From: Bos javanicus
Taxonomy: Eukaryota > Chordata > Mammalia > Artiodactyla > Bovidae
Assembly: GCF_032452875.1 (NCBI RefSeq)
Contig: NC_083868.1
Coordinates: 99,568,537 to 99,632,536 of the forward strand
Direction: 5' to 3'
Length of the DNA: 64,000 bases
Numbering within the stretch: the stretch's first letter is position 1; every line of letters begins with the position of its first letter. Positions 35,190 to 46,110 of the stretch are shown one piece after another. The position numbers were made by a program, and so were the translations under genes. The notes under the pieces were generated by a model. The model worked only from the letters and a program-made list of their open reading frames with translations, searched no databases and was not told the DNA's origin.

Positions 35190-35375
35190 CTGTGCATTCA
35201 TGTGTCTTTCTGAAGGATATATTTCTAGAAGTGAAATGCTGGATCAAAAGATACGCATCTTTCACATTTTGGTAGATACTACCGAATCAACTTCTAAAAT
35301 TACATGCATTTTCTTTCTACTAATGATGTATAAGAATGTCCTTTGTCTGATCCCCTTGCCAATATTTATTAATAG
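35190..35375 (-). mobile_element. Old L1 ORF2 C-terminal fragment
   Basis: 'aagtgaaatgctggatcaaaag' near 35230 and 'cttgccaatatttatt' near 35356 are antisense old-L1 sequence. Confidence 0.5.
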
Positions 35376-35559
35376 CTTCTAAAGATTCATTTACTTAAAA
35401 TATCTTCTTTGGTTTCTTTCCACAGAAATATCTCTTTTGGTTTGCTTCCAGAAAAGCCTAGCCCAAAGATAATTGCATTTAGCTCAATTTCATTCAAATC
35501 CAATGTCATTAATTCATTTTTATCATCTATTTCCTTTGCTTTGAGGACATGTAGAGGTG

Positions 35560-35940
35560 GAGGACAGGAGGGTAACATTCACGAGGTGGTTACTTTGAAT
35601 CAAGCACTTTATAAACAGTATTTCTCATCCTAATGACATTGTTTCAGTGGTTTTCAAAGTGTGAGATCTAGAAAAGCAGCATCAGCATCACTTGGGACCT
35701 TTGTGGAAATGCATATTCTCAGGCCTTGCCCTGGACCTACTGAATCAGAATCTCTGTGGAGGGCCCAGCACTCTGTTTTCTCTTTTTCAAGCCCTCCAGG
35801 TAATGCTAAGGTACCCTACATTTTGAGAACCACTGCATATGCCCATTTCATAGGGGAGGAACTAAAGGACTAAGTAGCTTGTTCAAGGTCATCAGCTATG
35901 ACTTCAAAGTCAGCACAGTGCTTCCTCCTTGGGTGGAGAT
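35560..35940 (+). repeat. MIR SINE interrupted by a MER5A-like element
   Basis: MIR-like sequence before ('tcaagcactttataaac', near 35600) and after ('catttcataggggaggaac', 'cttgttcaaggtcatcagct', 35844-35900) the DNA transposon at 35645-35835. Confidence 0.6.
35645..35835 (+). mobile_element. MER5A-like hAT-Charlie element
   Basis: Terminal inverted repeats cagtggttttcaaa and ttttgagaaccactg, with the internal motifs 'cagcatcagcatcacttgg' and 'cctactgaatcagaatctct'. A 191-bp non-autonomous element. The 8-bp target duplication is no longer exact. Confidence 0.85.
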
Positions 35941-36455
35941 AAATGTTAATAGGATTCAAGGTATGAGATGTGCTGTTGGGGAGAAAATATGATAAAGTAA
36001 GACAGAGTAGGACTCAGAAAATCCAGCAATAGCAGAAGCCTGTGGATAATCATTATGGCCAGGTGATTACCAGCAGAGTAAACAGGGTTCCAAAACTAGG
36101 AGAGGGAGACAGACTTTCCCAATATATCCACTAGGCCTGAAATTGACCCTGTGTCTATGATTCCTTTTATTCTCACAAAATACGCTGAAAAGGTGGAGAA
36201 TAGCTAGTACACAAAGCGTAAGCCCATGATTTTTGTGTTAGGATTCTTGTGGTCTTGAAAATATGGCAAAAGAATGGAAAAGTTGGAAGAAAACAAATTT
36301 CTCTTGTGCTCAAATTAGAGCGTCTTTGTCAAAGATGATTATTAGTCCCCGAAATGTTTTTGTTTTTTTAAGAAGCAGAAAACATTGCAAGTTGTGGTAA
36401 AAAGTTTGGGTCACAGAAGAATATGAAAACTAGAAAGTAAAGGGCTTTCATTTCA
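35941..36455. other. Unassigned intergenic sequence
   Basis: No features recognised. It is followed by a C run at 36471-36479. Confidence 0.45.
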
Positions 36456-36549
36456 GCAGAGGAGAGAGGTCCCCCCCCCGCCAGATAATTACAGTAACTT
36501 TAATCAGATAATAAGTTAATAGTACAAGTTCTTTTAAAGGAGGATCTTA

Positions 36550-36912
36550 TGGATTTTTTTATTTAAAATTTTTAATTTTTTACTGGGGTATAGCCAATTA
36601 ACAATGTCATGATAGTTTCAGGTGAATGGTGAAGGGTCTCAGCCATACATCTACATGTATCCATTCTCCCCCAAACCCCCCTGCCATCCAGGCTGGTACA
36701 TAACATTGAACAGTTATGAGCTATACAATAGGTTTTTGTTGGTTATCCATTTTAGATAAAGCAATATGTACCTAACCTTCCCAAAGTCCTTAACTATCGC
36801 TTCCGCAATCATAAGTACATTTTCTAAGTCTGTGAGTCCCTTTGTTTTGTAAGTTCATTTGTATCATTTCTTTTTAGATTCCACATAGAAGAGATGTCAT
36901 ACAATATTTCTT
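36550..36912 (-). mobile_element. L1 3' UTR fragment
   Basis: Antisense ruminant L1 3' end: poly-T/AT tract near 36556-36580, 'tactggggtatagccaatta' at 36581-36600, then 'cagccatacatctacatgtat' and 'ctttttagattccacata'. Confidence 0.75.
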
Positions 36913-37297
36913 CTTCTCCGGCAGAGGAGAGAGTTTAATGTTGCTCATTGTTAAGAAAATAAGTTCTCTGAGACATCTTCCCTAGCTTTCCTTGTCTGCT
37001 CACATAAAAATTTAACTTGAGCTATATACGGGGAATAACTGGCTACTAGTCATTTAATTCAGGAATGTAACCTTGGGAAAGGAGTCTATTGGATAGATTC
37101 TTAATTTCAAGAGCCCTTTGAATCTGAAAGTAGGGTAAATATAATTTTGGCTTCCTATGATGTACCCGAGTGTCCATATCAAGATCTCTTGGGTTCATCT
37201 CCAAGAATAGCAGTGTTTTTCTTCTTCAAATCTTAAAATAACTAGAAAAAACTTTGATCAACTTGAGAGCAGGAAATGTGGGCAGCAGGGTGTTGTA

Positions 37298-37462
37298 AGT
37301 GATTCTCAAACTTAAGTGTGCATCAGGATCCTCTGGAAGGCTTGTTAAATACAGGTTGCTGTGCTGGACTCCCAGAATTTCTGATTCTTTAGTTGGGGGT
37401 GGGACCAAAGAATTTGATTTACAAAGTAAGTTGCTTGGTGAGGCTGATACTTAGAACCACTG
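37298..37462 (-). mobile_element. MER5A-like hAT element
   Basis: 'agtgattctcaaacttaag' at the left and 'ttagaaccactg' at the right form the inverted ends. The interior 'gtgcatcaggatcctctgg' and 'atttctgattctttag' is the antisense of MER5A. Confidence 0.75.
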
Positions 37463-37594
37463 GTGTAGGGGAAAAGAGTCTGGATTTGGGAATAAGTTCA
37501 CCTGTGTCCCTCTTTAAGTTGTAGCATCTAACTGCCAAATTCCCTTGGAAAAATCACTGAATGCTCCTGATTTGGGACTTCTCTTTTATAAATT

Positions 37595-37733
37595 CCGTGG
37601 ATAAGGAAATGACAACCCACTCCAGTATTCTTACCTGGAGAATTCCATGGACAGAGGAGCCTGCTGGGCTGTAGTTCATACAGAGTTCACAAAGTTCACA
37701 AAGAGCTGGACATGACTGATTTTCACTTTCACT
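37595..37733 (+). mobile_element. Bov-tA SINE 3' half with target-site duplication
   Basis: Starts at 'ccgtggataaggaaatgac' and ends in TTTCACTTTCAC. Direct repeat ttttataaatt at 37584-37594 and 37734-37744. A short tandem 'agttcacaa' duplication occurs inside. Confidence 0.9.
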
Positions 37734-37847
37734 TTTTATAAATTAGGCATAATAGTAATAATACCAAGTTAATGAAGTTGTCCAGAATTATTGGGAGGAC
37801 CAAATGCAGTGATGCAAGAAAATGTTTGTGAATACTGGTTAATAATT

Positions 37848-38200
37848 CGTGTGTGTTGGTTAACTTTATGTGTCCACTTGACTGGATTAAGGGATGTGCT
37901 CAGTCCCTTTTTGACTGGACAAAAGGCAGAAGAAGGGCAAATTCTCTCTCCTTCTTCTTGAGCTAGGATGTTCATCTTCTCTTGTTCTTGGACATCACAG
38001 CTCCTGGTTCTGAGGCCTTCAAACACAAATTGTATTATATCATCAGCTTTCCTGGTTCTCCAGTTTGCAGATAACAGACTGTGGGACTTCTCGGGCTCCA
38101 TGACCACATGAGTCAATGCTTATAATAGATCTCTTTATGTATCTTTATATATCCTATTGGTTTTGTGTCTTTGGTGCACCCTGACAAAAATAGTATTTCT
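37848..38200 (+). repeat. Ancient interspersed repeat, family not named
   Basis: 'ttggttaactttatgtgtcc' at the left, 'tttcctggttctccagtttgc' in the middle and 'atatcctattggttttgtgtc' at the right follow a common mammalian repeat in order. The 115-codon minus frame is its antisense. Confidence 0.55.
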
Positions 38201-38635
38201 TCCTCTTTATTTTTACAGCTCAAAACAAAAAACTCCTCCATCCACAAATTTATCTCCAGATGGCTCTCCTTTGTTTGTCTCAGTGCTGATGTAAGCCAAA
38301 GTAGGTGAGCAGTCTATCACAATGGTAAATCGAAAATTCTATTAGACAATATTGGTGGCCTACCCAATAACCACCTCTTTTCTCTTTTTTGTCTTAGCAG
38401 AACATTAATTTTCTTCAAGAATGGAATAGGTTTGTGCTCAAGGTAGAAGAATCCATTCCCTAGCCCAGGGGTGTCAATTGATCTAATCTGATCATGGCAA
38501 CCTTGACTTTTTCTCATTATTTCTCATTATTCTCTTGAATAATGCTAAGAGGGTCAAATTCACACATTCAAAATTTATTTATTCACTGCTAAACACTGTT
38601 ATTGATGCCAGAAAATAAAGATGAACAAAAATGAA
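38201..38635. other. Unassigned sequence ending in an L2-like tail
   Basis: Mostly unrecognised. About 38565-38635 ('attcaaaatttatttattcac') looks like antisense L2 terminus. Confidence 0.4.
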
Positions 38636-38639
38636 AGGC

Positions 38640-38785
38640 CTGGGACTTCACTGGTTATCCAGTGGTTGAAACTCTGCACTCCCAGTGCAGGGGTTTGGTT
38701 CCATGAATGGGTTCCATCCCTGGTTGGGGAAGTAAGATCCCACATGCTGTGCAGTGCCTTCCAAAACAAACAAACACAAAAAAAC
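38640..38785 (+). mobile_element. CHR-type SINE
   Basis: Sense element: 'tgggacttcactggttatcc' head, 'gttccatccctggttggggaa' B-box region near 38710, 'aagatcccacatgctgtgcag' and an A-rich tail. Confidence 0.85.
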
Positions 38786-39270
38786 AATGGGAGGCCTACT
38801 TTGAACAATTAATAACAAATCATTTCTGCCATAAAATAAATGTACTGTATGTAGTAAGGCTATGTTATTGGAATTCTAAACTGTTCTGGGGGAACAAGAG
38901 GAAAGGGGTATCAAAGAAAATTTCTGTAAGTTATGCTTTAAGAATTAAGGATGATAAGAGCAAAAATATTTCAAACTTGTATGGAGGCTATGATATGAAA
39001 AAAAAACTTTGAAATACACAGATTGGAGATATCAAATGGGATCAGATTGTAGAAAGTGTGGTGGGTTATGTTGGGAGTTTCAAACTTTAGCCAAAGGGAA
39101 AAATGGGAAGTCACTAAAGGGTTTAAGCTTACTCGTAAAAGCAGTTTTGCATTGAGAAAAAATTATTCTGGCTTCCCATGAAGAATGAACTTAAAGGGTA
39201 CTAAGTGGGCATGGTTGAAGCTCATTAACAGACCCTACAAAAAGAGATGGTCAGAGGGTGGACTAGAGTT
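38786..39270. other. Unassigned intergenic sequence
   Basis: No gene or named repeat seen. Confidence 0.45.
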
Positions 39271-39595
39271 GCTCAGTCTGATATGGGAGGCATTAGCCAC
39301 AGGCGGCTCCTGAGCACTTGTGAAATGTGATTTGTCCAAATGACAGTGTGCTGTAAGTATAAAGTACACTTCAGATTCCAAAGAACTAGTAAGGAAAAAA
39401 AAGAATGTAAATACTGCATTAACAATATTTTATATTCATTACATGTTAAAATAGTAATACTTCGGATACATTGAGTTAATATATCTTATTAAATTCAATG
39501 TCATCAATTTCTTTTTACCTTTTTAACTACTAGAAAATATAAAATTATATGGGTGACTTGCATGTATGGATTACGTTATATTTCATCAGACAGTG
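39271..39595 (+). mobile_element. Non-autonomous DNA transposon (hAT-like), copy 2
   Basis: 'cagtctgatatgggaggcatt' near 39277 and 'atttcatcagacagtg' near 39580 form degenerate inverted ends. The interior parallels copy 1 at 32262-32551 ('aatattttatattcattacat', 'taactactagaaaatataaa'). Confidence 0.6.
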
Positions 39596-40194
39596 TTCAT
39601 TGTGTTGACAATGGAGACGGAAAGAAGTAGACATATTTGGAAAGTGTTTAGGAGACTGGATTGAGTAATTTGATAATTTATTGTGAAAGAGAAGATTATT
39701 AAGAATCATATCTCTGTTTATGGAATAAATAATTAGATGGATATATCATTTCTTGAGGCATGAAATGAGGAACTGAACTGCGGAGAATATGAAAGAGGAT
39801 GTGTTACATTCAGTCACACTGAGTTTAGTATTCTCCCTCACAGATATCTGAGCCAGACATAGGAATTTAAGAGTTGGTAAATAAAGCTATGGGAGTGGTT
39901 GCATGTAAGAGGAAACTAACAATTTAAAGAAAAGACTGAGAAGCAGCTCCCAGAGGAATAAAAAGCAAACTAGGAGAATGTGTTATCTGAAGAAAAGGAG
40001 GGAGGTGTTGAGACAGAAATCACAAAAGGTTGATAGTTTCTGAAATTCAGTGATGGACACATGGTAGCTTATTCTTCTCAAGTTTGGTATAAAATAAATG
40101 GTACTGGTGAACCTATTTGCACGGCAGAGACACAGATGTAGGGGATGAACTTGAGGAATCGGAAGGAGAGGGTGGGACAAACTGAGAGAGTAGT
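39596..40194. other. Unassigned intergenic sequence
   Basis: Purine-rich, no gene seen. Confidence 0.45.
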
Positions 40195-40408
40195 ATTAAC
40201 ATGCATACACTACCATGTGTAAAACAGATAGCTAGTGAGAAGCTACTTTGTAGCACAAGGAGCTAAGCTCTGTGCTCTGTGATGTCCTAGTGGGGTGGGG
40301 TCCGGTAGGTAGGAGGGAAGTTCAGGAGGGAGGAGATACATGTATACATATAGCACAGCAGACACCCACACAACATTGTAAGGAATTATACTCCAATTAA
40401 AAAAATTT
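40195..40408 (+). mobile_element. L1 3' end fragment
   Basis: 'ctctgtgctctgtgatgtcc', 'atacatgtatacatatagc' and 'attatactccaattaaaaa' are the ruminant L1 3' terminus. Confidence 0.78.
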
Positions 40409-40526
40409 CTAATACAGCAAAATTAACTCTTCTAGAAACCTAGAAAGATAAGGTCTGAAATGTATTCTTTGGAGCAGATTCAGCCTAATCATCCATAAAT
40501 TCTTATCAGTTAAATTGTACACATTG

Positions 40527-40919
40527 CTTCCCTGGTGGTTCAGATGGTAGAGAAGAATCTGCCTGCAATGCGAGAGGAAAGTGAAATGAAAGGAAAGTGA
40601 AGTCGCTCAGTCGTGTCCGACTCTTTGCGACCCCATGGGCTGTAGCCTACCAGGCTCCTCTGTTCATGGGATTTTCCAGGCAATAGTACTGAAGTAGATT
40701 GCCATTTCCTTCTCCAGGGGATCTTCTCACCCAGGTCTCCCGCATTGCAATGCGAGAGACCCAGGTTCAATTCCTGGGTCGGGAAGATCTCCTGGAGAAG
40801 GGAATGGCTACCCACGCCAGTATTCTTGCCTGGAGAACTCCATGGACAGAGGAGCCTGGCGGGCTACAGTCCGTGGCGCCACAAAGAGTCTGACGTGACT
40901 GAGCAACTAACACATACAC
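40527..40919 (+). mobile_element. Bov-tA SINE, split by another Bov-tA
   Basis: A sense head 'gcttccctggtggttcag' at 40527-40544 leads to 'tgcaatgcgagag' (40564-40576). The element resumes after the insert at 'acccaggttcaattcctggg' (40759 on) and runs to 'gtgactgagcaactaacac'. Confidence 0.92.
40577..40745 (-). mobile_element. Bov-tA SINE inserted in the preceding SINE
   Basis: A reverse-oriented element from 'gaaagtgaaatgaaaggaaa' to 'cacccaggtctcccgcat'. The host SINE sequence tgcaatgcgagag is duplicated at 40564-40576 and 40746-40758: an exact 13-bp target-site duplication. Confidence 0.93.
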
Positions 40920-40929
40920 ACAGTACAAT

Positions 40930-41755
40930 TAATGAAAAACCAAACAGTTATAGATTTTAAGGCTCAGGGACGCTTGTCCAACGAAGAAATACCTTATGAA
41001 CATTCTCTCTTCCATGGTCATAGCAGTGTATTCCATGTAATTTGAGAAGAGGTAATGTATGAGTGCAGGTACTCCTGGTATGTGGGCTGGGCGAGAAAGA
41101 GGATAAGAATAAGAACTTTCAGATTGTATCCTATGAATTTTCATTCTGCCCACTGACCCAAAGGAGAAACAAATCACAGAGATGTAAAACTTAGATAATC
41201 TCTTAAATGATAATATACAGTAGCTTAAGTCAAGGCTAATATATTCCAGCTTTGTGATTTCCTGTTCCTAACATTTAAGCCAGTATTGTCTATCTTTGTG
41301 TTTGGTATATTTTAATTATTTTCGTTATGAGTTCAAATTCCTGGGATTTTGAGTATAATGGTTCTAGGTGTCAGTAACCAATAGATCATGTTTCAATACT
41401 TTTTTCTTCTCTAGGCATGAGTAGGACTAGAATTCTAAGATCAGTGAAAGTAAGAAAAACCAATAATTTAAGTTATATAGATTGCATTAAAAAATGTTAC
41501 CACAGTGACTTTGTGTTGAAAATTTTAACACAAACTTATTCTTAAAGTTCTTTCAAAACTGTATTAAAAATACACCTTTTTGTGGACTGATATTTTGTCT
41601 GAATATGGGAAGAAAATACAAAATTCACAAACAGGAAATATAAAAATTAAGTATTGAAAAAAGTTTAAGTTTGTAGGTTAAGTCTGAATTGTTCAATGAA
41701 TGCTTTTGAAACGGTTGATCAATTATTTGTAATAATCTACAATAAAATAGATCCT
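40930..41755. other. Unassigned intergenic sequence
   Basis: No gene or named repeat seen. Confidence 0.45.
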
Positions 41756-42480
41756 AGCACCATATGTCCAAATATATTAGAATAAACTCCAAATGGGTTG
41801 AATATCAAAATGAAACAGAAATGTTAACAATTACATAAGTGATCTTATACATATATATATATATATATATGCAAAAACATAAAGAGAAGTATTTATAGAT
41901 ATAACTTTACAAAATATGGGACATTAAAAACACTCTAAACCAAAATAAAAAGGCAAAACATAATATGGAGGAAATATTTACAACATATGCGAAAATATTG
42001 ATGTATTTAATACCAAAATCTTACAGAACTATTAAAAAACAGATAAATGTCTAGTTAAGATATAGACAAAAGGCATGAAATACTTTCCAAAATAGTAAAA
42101 TTCCACTTTATGTAACTATTGGAGATTTAAAAAAAAATAATAGATGCTACTCTGAGAGCATGGGCTGTCACATAGTCTATTGATGTAACTTAATATAATC
42201 TTTTTGGAAAGCAATTTTAAAACATGATTAATCCCATAAATTTTACTTATAAGACCATATTCAAGGGTATTATCACAGTTATGAAAAAAAATATACATCC
42301 AAGAATATTCATTAAAACAGTATTTAAAATTATGAAAATTAAAACAGCCTACTTTTTCAGGAAGGGAAGATTGATTAAATAAAGCATGTTATAGACATAT
42401 AATGAAATGCCATTCAGGAAAGATGTAAGAATAAGTATTTAATATTTTGAAAATATATGTATAATATAACTTTTTAAATT
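41756..42480 (+). mobile_element. Ancient L1 ORF2 C-terminus/3' UTR fragment
   Basis: 'ctccaaatgggttgaatatc' near 41788, 'aaaaacagataaatgtc' near 42033, 'tttggaaagcaattttaaaa' near 42203 and 'aatgaaatgccattcaggaaag' near 42401 follow the old L1 order. An (AT)n run at 41850-41870 interrupts it. Confidence 0.6.
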
Positions 42481-43019
42481 GCAACAAAAAGCATGGTGTC
42501 ATTTCCCATACATATGACTACAGAATACAGTCGCAGTTGTTATTTCTAGACGGTTGACTTATGGTGGTAGCATAATGAAAATTCGTTTCTCCTTTGGCTT
42601 GTCAGAAGGTTTTCAAATGTTCTCTTATTTCTATCTTAAATAATTTATAAAATTATGACATAGTTCAAACCTATAGAAAAGTGTGGGGTATAACATAATA
42701 ACCATCTCAGAACTGGAAACTCAAAGTGCTTTATTGAGTTTATTCCTTCCCTTCCCTTCCCTCCTTCTTTCAGGTTATTTTTCAGAATTAATTAATACTT
42801 GCACTTCAAACCATAGGAAATAAGAGGATTAAACAACTTAAAAATTTAAATTATAGGAAACAACCACTTCTTGACATTGGACTACAGATAGCACTGGGAC
42901 GCTTGAGGAAAGGCAGATGAGCCCTAAAATCACTCTACTTGCTGGTAACTGTTGGACTGTATGACACATACATTTGATATCTTCCTCCCTTGGATACCCT
43001 TGTTTGATCTCATATCTTG
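42481..43019. other. Unassigned intergenic sequence
   Basis: A CCCTTCCCTTCCCTCC run near 42746-42763. Otherwise nothing recognised. Confidence 0.45.
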
Positions 43020-43260
43020 TCTTTTTGATCAAAACAGGGTTTTATATTTTTACTATGTACATCCATTTAGCATTATATGGTACTATTTTGTGTGGCTTAA
43101 AATTTTATAGAAATTTTGTTCAATGCTATGTTTTTGAGATTTTTTTCATATTCCTCCATGATATATAGTGTTAAATTGTATGAATCTGAAATAATCTATT
43201 CATCCATTCCAGTTTTGATGGACCCAGTTCATATTTTATACAAATAAATAGATATTATCT
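43020..43260 (-). mobile_element. Possible old L1 fragment
   Basis: 'attcatccattccagttttgatgg' near 43198-43221 and preceding sequence resemble antisense old L1. Confidence 0.35.
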
Positions 43261-43985
43261 TTTAAAAATCACAAAAGTATTGAGATTATTGAGCACTACT
43301 AAAAAATATTACATGATGAAATTCAGATAATACATTGGCTGTGATATCTTGCAGGGATTATCTGATTTTGCCACTAAAATGCAAATATTCTTATATAAAT
43401 TCCCCTTATATAAAGGTAAATTCTATTTAAACTTATAATGACATAATTTTCTCATTTAAAATTTTAAAAAACCATTTACACTCTAAAATACTAAAAAGAA
43501 TGTAGAAGAAAAAGCTATTTTAGCTTCTTTGTAATGGAAGCTTCCTAGGCAGTCACACATCCAGCAGAAAGAGACAGTTTTAGCCTTTTTTAAAGGTCAA
43601 CTGAATTTTAATGTACAATTTACCATCAAGTTGACATAAAGCTACCTATTTTTCTGAACCTAAGGGTAGGAATAATTCTCACTCCTCTCTTCTTGAGGCC
43701 TGGCATATAATAGATGGACAGTAAATATTCGTTAAATAAGTTGATATTGAATCTATTGATTTTTGGCTTTGAGAAAATGTCTGGGAGAGGGCATGTTGTC
43801 ATCAAAACTTGGAAATTTCAGAAACACTTGGGTGTTTTATAAAAAGTAGTGTGGGCAGAATATCTCTTTTAAATTGATATTTTCCTAGAAAGTCTGAGAC
43901 ATGATTTTGGTAGATTATAATAGATTCTTGCATGCTTTGCTATCCCTTTCATTCAATATCTGGTAGATGACATTAAAGCTTCAAT
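43261..43985. other. Unassigned intergenic sequence
   Basis: An L2/MIR-terminus-like piece near 43690-43745 ('ggcctggcatataatagatg'). Otherwise nothing seen. Confidence 0.4.
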
Positions 43986-44001
43986 AAAGAAGTATCAGAT
44001 G

Positions 44002-45215
44002 ACCCACCTCCCAGAATATTGGAAATAAAAGCAAAAATAAACAAATGGGACCTAATTAACCTTAAAAGCTTCTGCACGTCAAAGGAAACTATTAGCAAGG
44101 TGAAAAGACAGCCTTCAGAATGGGAGAAAATAATAGCAAATGAAGCAACTGACAAACAACTAATCTCAAAAATATACAAGCAACTCCTACAGCTCAACTC
44201 CAGAAAAATAAATGACCCAATCAAAAAATGGGCCAAAGAACTAAATAGACATTTCTCCAAAGAAGACATACAGATGGCTAACAAACACATGAAAAGATGC
44301 TCAACATCACTCATTATCAGAGAAATGCAAATTGAAACCACTATGAGGTACCATTTCACACCAGTCAGAATGGCTGCGATCCAAAAATCTACAAATAATA
44401 AATGCTGGAGAGGGTGTGGAGAAAAGGGAACCCTCTTACACTGTTGGTGGGAATGCAAACTAGTACAGCCACTATGGAGAACAGTGTGGAGATTCCTTAA
44501 AAAACGGAAATAGAATTGCCTTATGATCCAGCAATCCCACTGCTGGGCATACACACTGAGAAAACCAGAAGGGAAAGAGACATGTGTACCCCAATGTTCA
44601 TCGCAACACTGTTTATAATAGCCAGGACATGGAAGCAACCTAGATGTCCATCAGCAGATGAATGGATAAGAAAGCAGTGGTACATATACACAATGGAGTA
44701 TTACTCAGCCATGAAAAAGAATACATTTGAATCAGTCCTAATGAGATGGATGAAACTGGAGCCTATTATACAGAGTGAAGTAAGCCAGAAGGAAAAACAT
44801 AAATACAGTATACTAACGCATATATATGGAATTTAGAAAGATGGTAACAACAACCCGGTGTACGAGACAGCAAAAGAGACACTGATGTATAGAACAGGCT
44901 TATGGACTCTGTGGGAGAGGGAGAGGGTGGGAAGATTTGGGAGAATGGCATTGAAACATGTGAAATATCATGTAAGAAACGAGTTGCCAGTCCAGGTTCG
45001 ATGCACGATACTGGATGCTTGGGGCTAGTGCACTGGGACGACCCAGAGGGATGGTATGGGGAGGGAGGAGGAAGGAGGGTTCAGGATGGGGAACACATGT
45101 ATACCTGTGGCGGATTCATTTTGATATTTGGCAAAACTAATACAATTATGTAAAGTTTAAAAATAAAATTAAATTAAAAAAAAAATTTAACTGTTAAAAG
45201 TAAAAAAAAAAAAAA
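44002..45215 (+). mobile_element. Young ruminant L1 (L1_BT-like), 5'-truncated, with target-site duplication
   Basis: The C-terminal part of ORF2, the 3' UTR (about 44837-45175) and an A-rich tail to about 45215. A 16-bp direct repeat, aaagaagtatcagatg, at 43986-44001 and 45216-45231 marks a clean insertion. ORF2 is open over 44019-44513, ends early, and is open again in another frame over 44516-44836. The break near 44503 looks like a one-base loss against the family. With no 5' part it cannot mobilise itself. The 221-codon minus frame at 44638-43973 is antisense and not a gene. Confidence 0.95.
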
Positions 45216-45231
45216 AAAGAAGTATCAGATG

Positions 45232-45660
45232 GCACTATTTTAGAATAGAAATCAGCTCCCATTTAGGGAAATATGGATATGTTTTACATAAATATTATTA
45301 TTATATTCTACATAGATTTTTATTAGAAATTTCAAAAAATGACGTTATATTAATTCTTTTAAAATGTTAGAGTTTCAGTTTTATCATTGATAATTTCTTT
45401 ACATTTATTCTTATTTTCTTCAAGACACACTCAGATGTCTCAGCCTTGTTCTCAACAGATAACACACATTTCTCCCCTCTGAACTACCTTATATTTTATT
45501 TTCTGTCAACATAGTGATTGTAATGTACAAGTAATTTTTGAAAGATAATCTTGAAACTGATGTCTAACTAATTATATGGATGGAACCACTCCTTCAAACG
45601 TGTTGGTGAAAATCTGCCACAGATAAATTTGTGATGACAAAGCACTATGTTTTATGCATT
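45232..45660. other. Unassigned intergenic sequence
   Basis: AT-rich, nothing seen. Confidence 0.45.
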
Positions 45661-45730
45661 TAATTTTCATTCATTCATTTGCTCAACAGCATCTTTGAAT
45701 GCCTAACATGTGGCGAGTTTTTTAATAACT
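45661..45730 (-). repeat. L2 3'-end-like fragment
   Basis: 'cattcattcatttgctcaac' and 'gcctaacatgtggcgag' fit the antisense L2 terminus. Confidence 0.45.
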
Positions 45731-45799
45731 ATACCAACTATACTTGGTCGTCCCGAGGCTTGGATTCTGTGGTTCCACAACCAACAACCATCTGGTGCA

Positions 45800-45995
45800 A
45801 TGATTCAGAATGCTGGCTCTGAAGAAAGAAGCCCCATGAATGACATTTTAGCTGTGTGATCCTGAGCACAGTATACAATGGTTCGGGCATCAGTTTCCTT
45901 ATTAATAAATGGAAATGAAAATAGCACCCAGGAGTAAGAGGATGATATGGTGCAATATATAAAGCATAGTGGCCAGCACAGAGAGTGCAAGAGTC
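45800..45995 (+). repeat. MIR SINE
   Basis: 'gaatgctggctctgaag' near 45807, core 'agctgtgtgatcctgagc' near 45850, 'catcagtttccttattaataaatgg' region, and 'agtggccagcacagag' near 45968. Confidence 0.75.
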
Positions 45996-46039
45996 AACAC
46001 AATGGTGAAGTTGATAATAATGGTTAAGTCCAGCAAGAA

Positions 46040-46110
46040 CTGCACTTGTTTGGGTCTCTGTTTCTTCAACTATAAAATGCGGAGTTGAACCAGGTTCTCT
46101 TTAAGTGCAA
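46040..46110 (+). repeat. MIR-like fragment
   Basis: 'gtctctgtttcttcaactataaaatg' region fits the MIR core. Confidence 0.5.

Noticed and set aside
43973..44638. 221-codon minus-strand frame
   Set aside because: It is the antisense of the L1 ORF2 C-terminus, which reads correctly on the plus strand and carries the L1 motifs.
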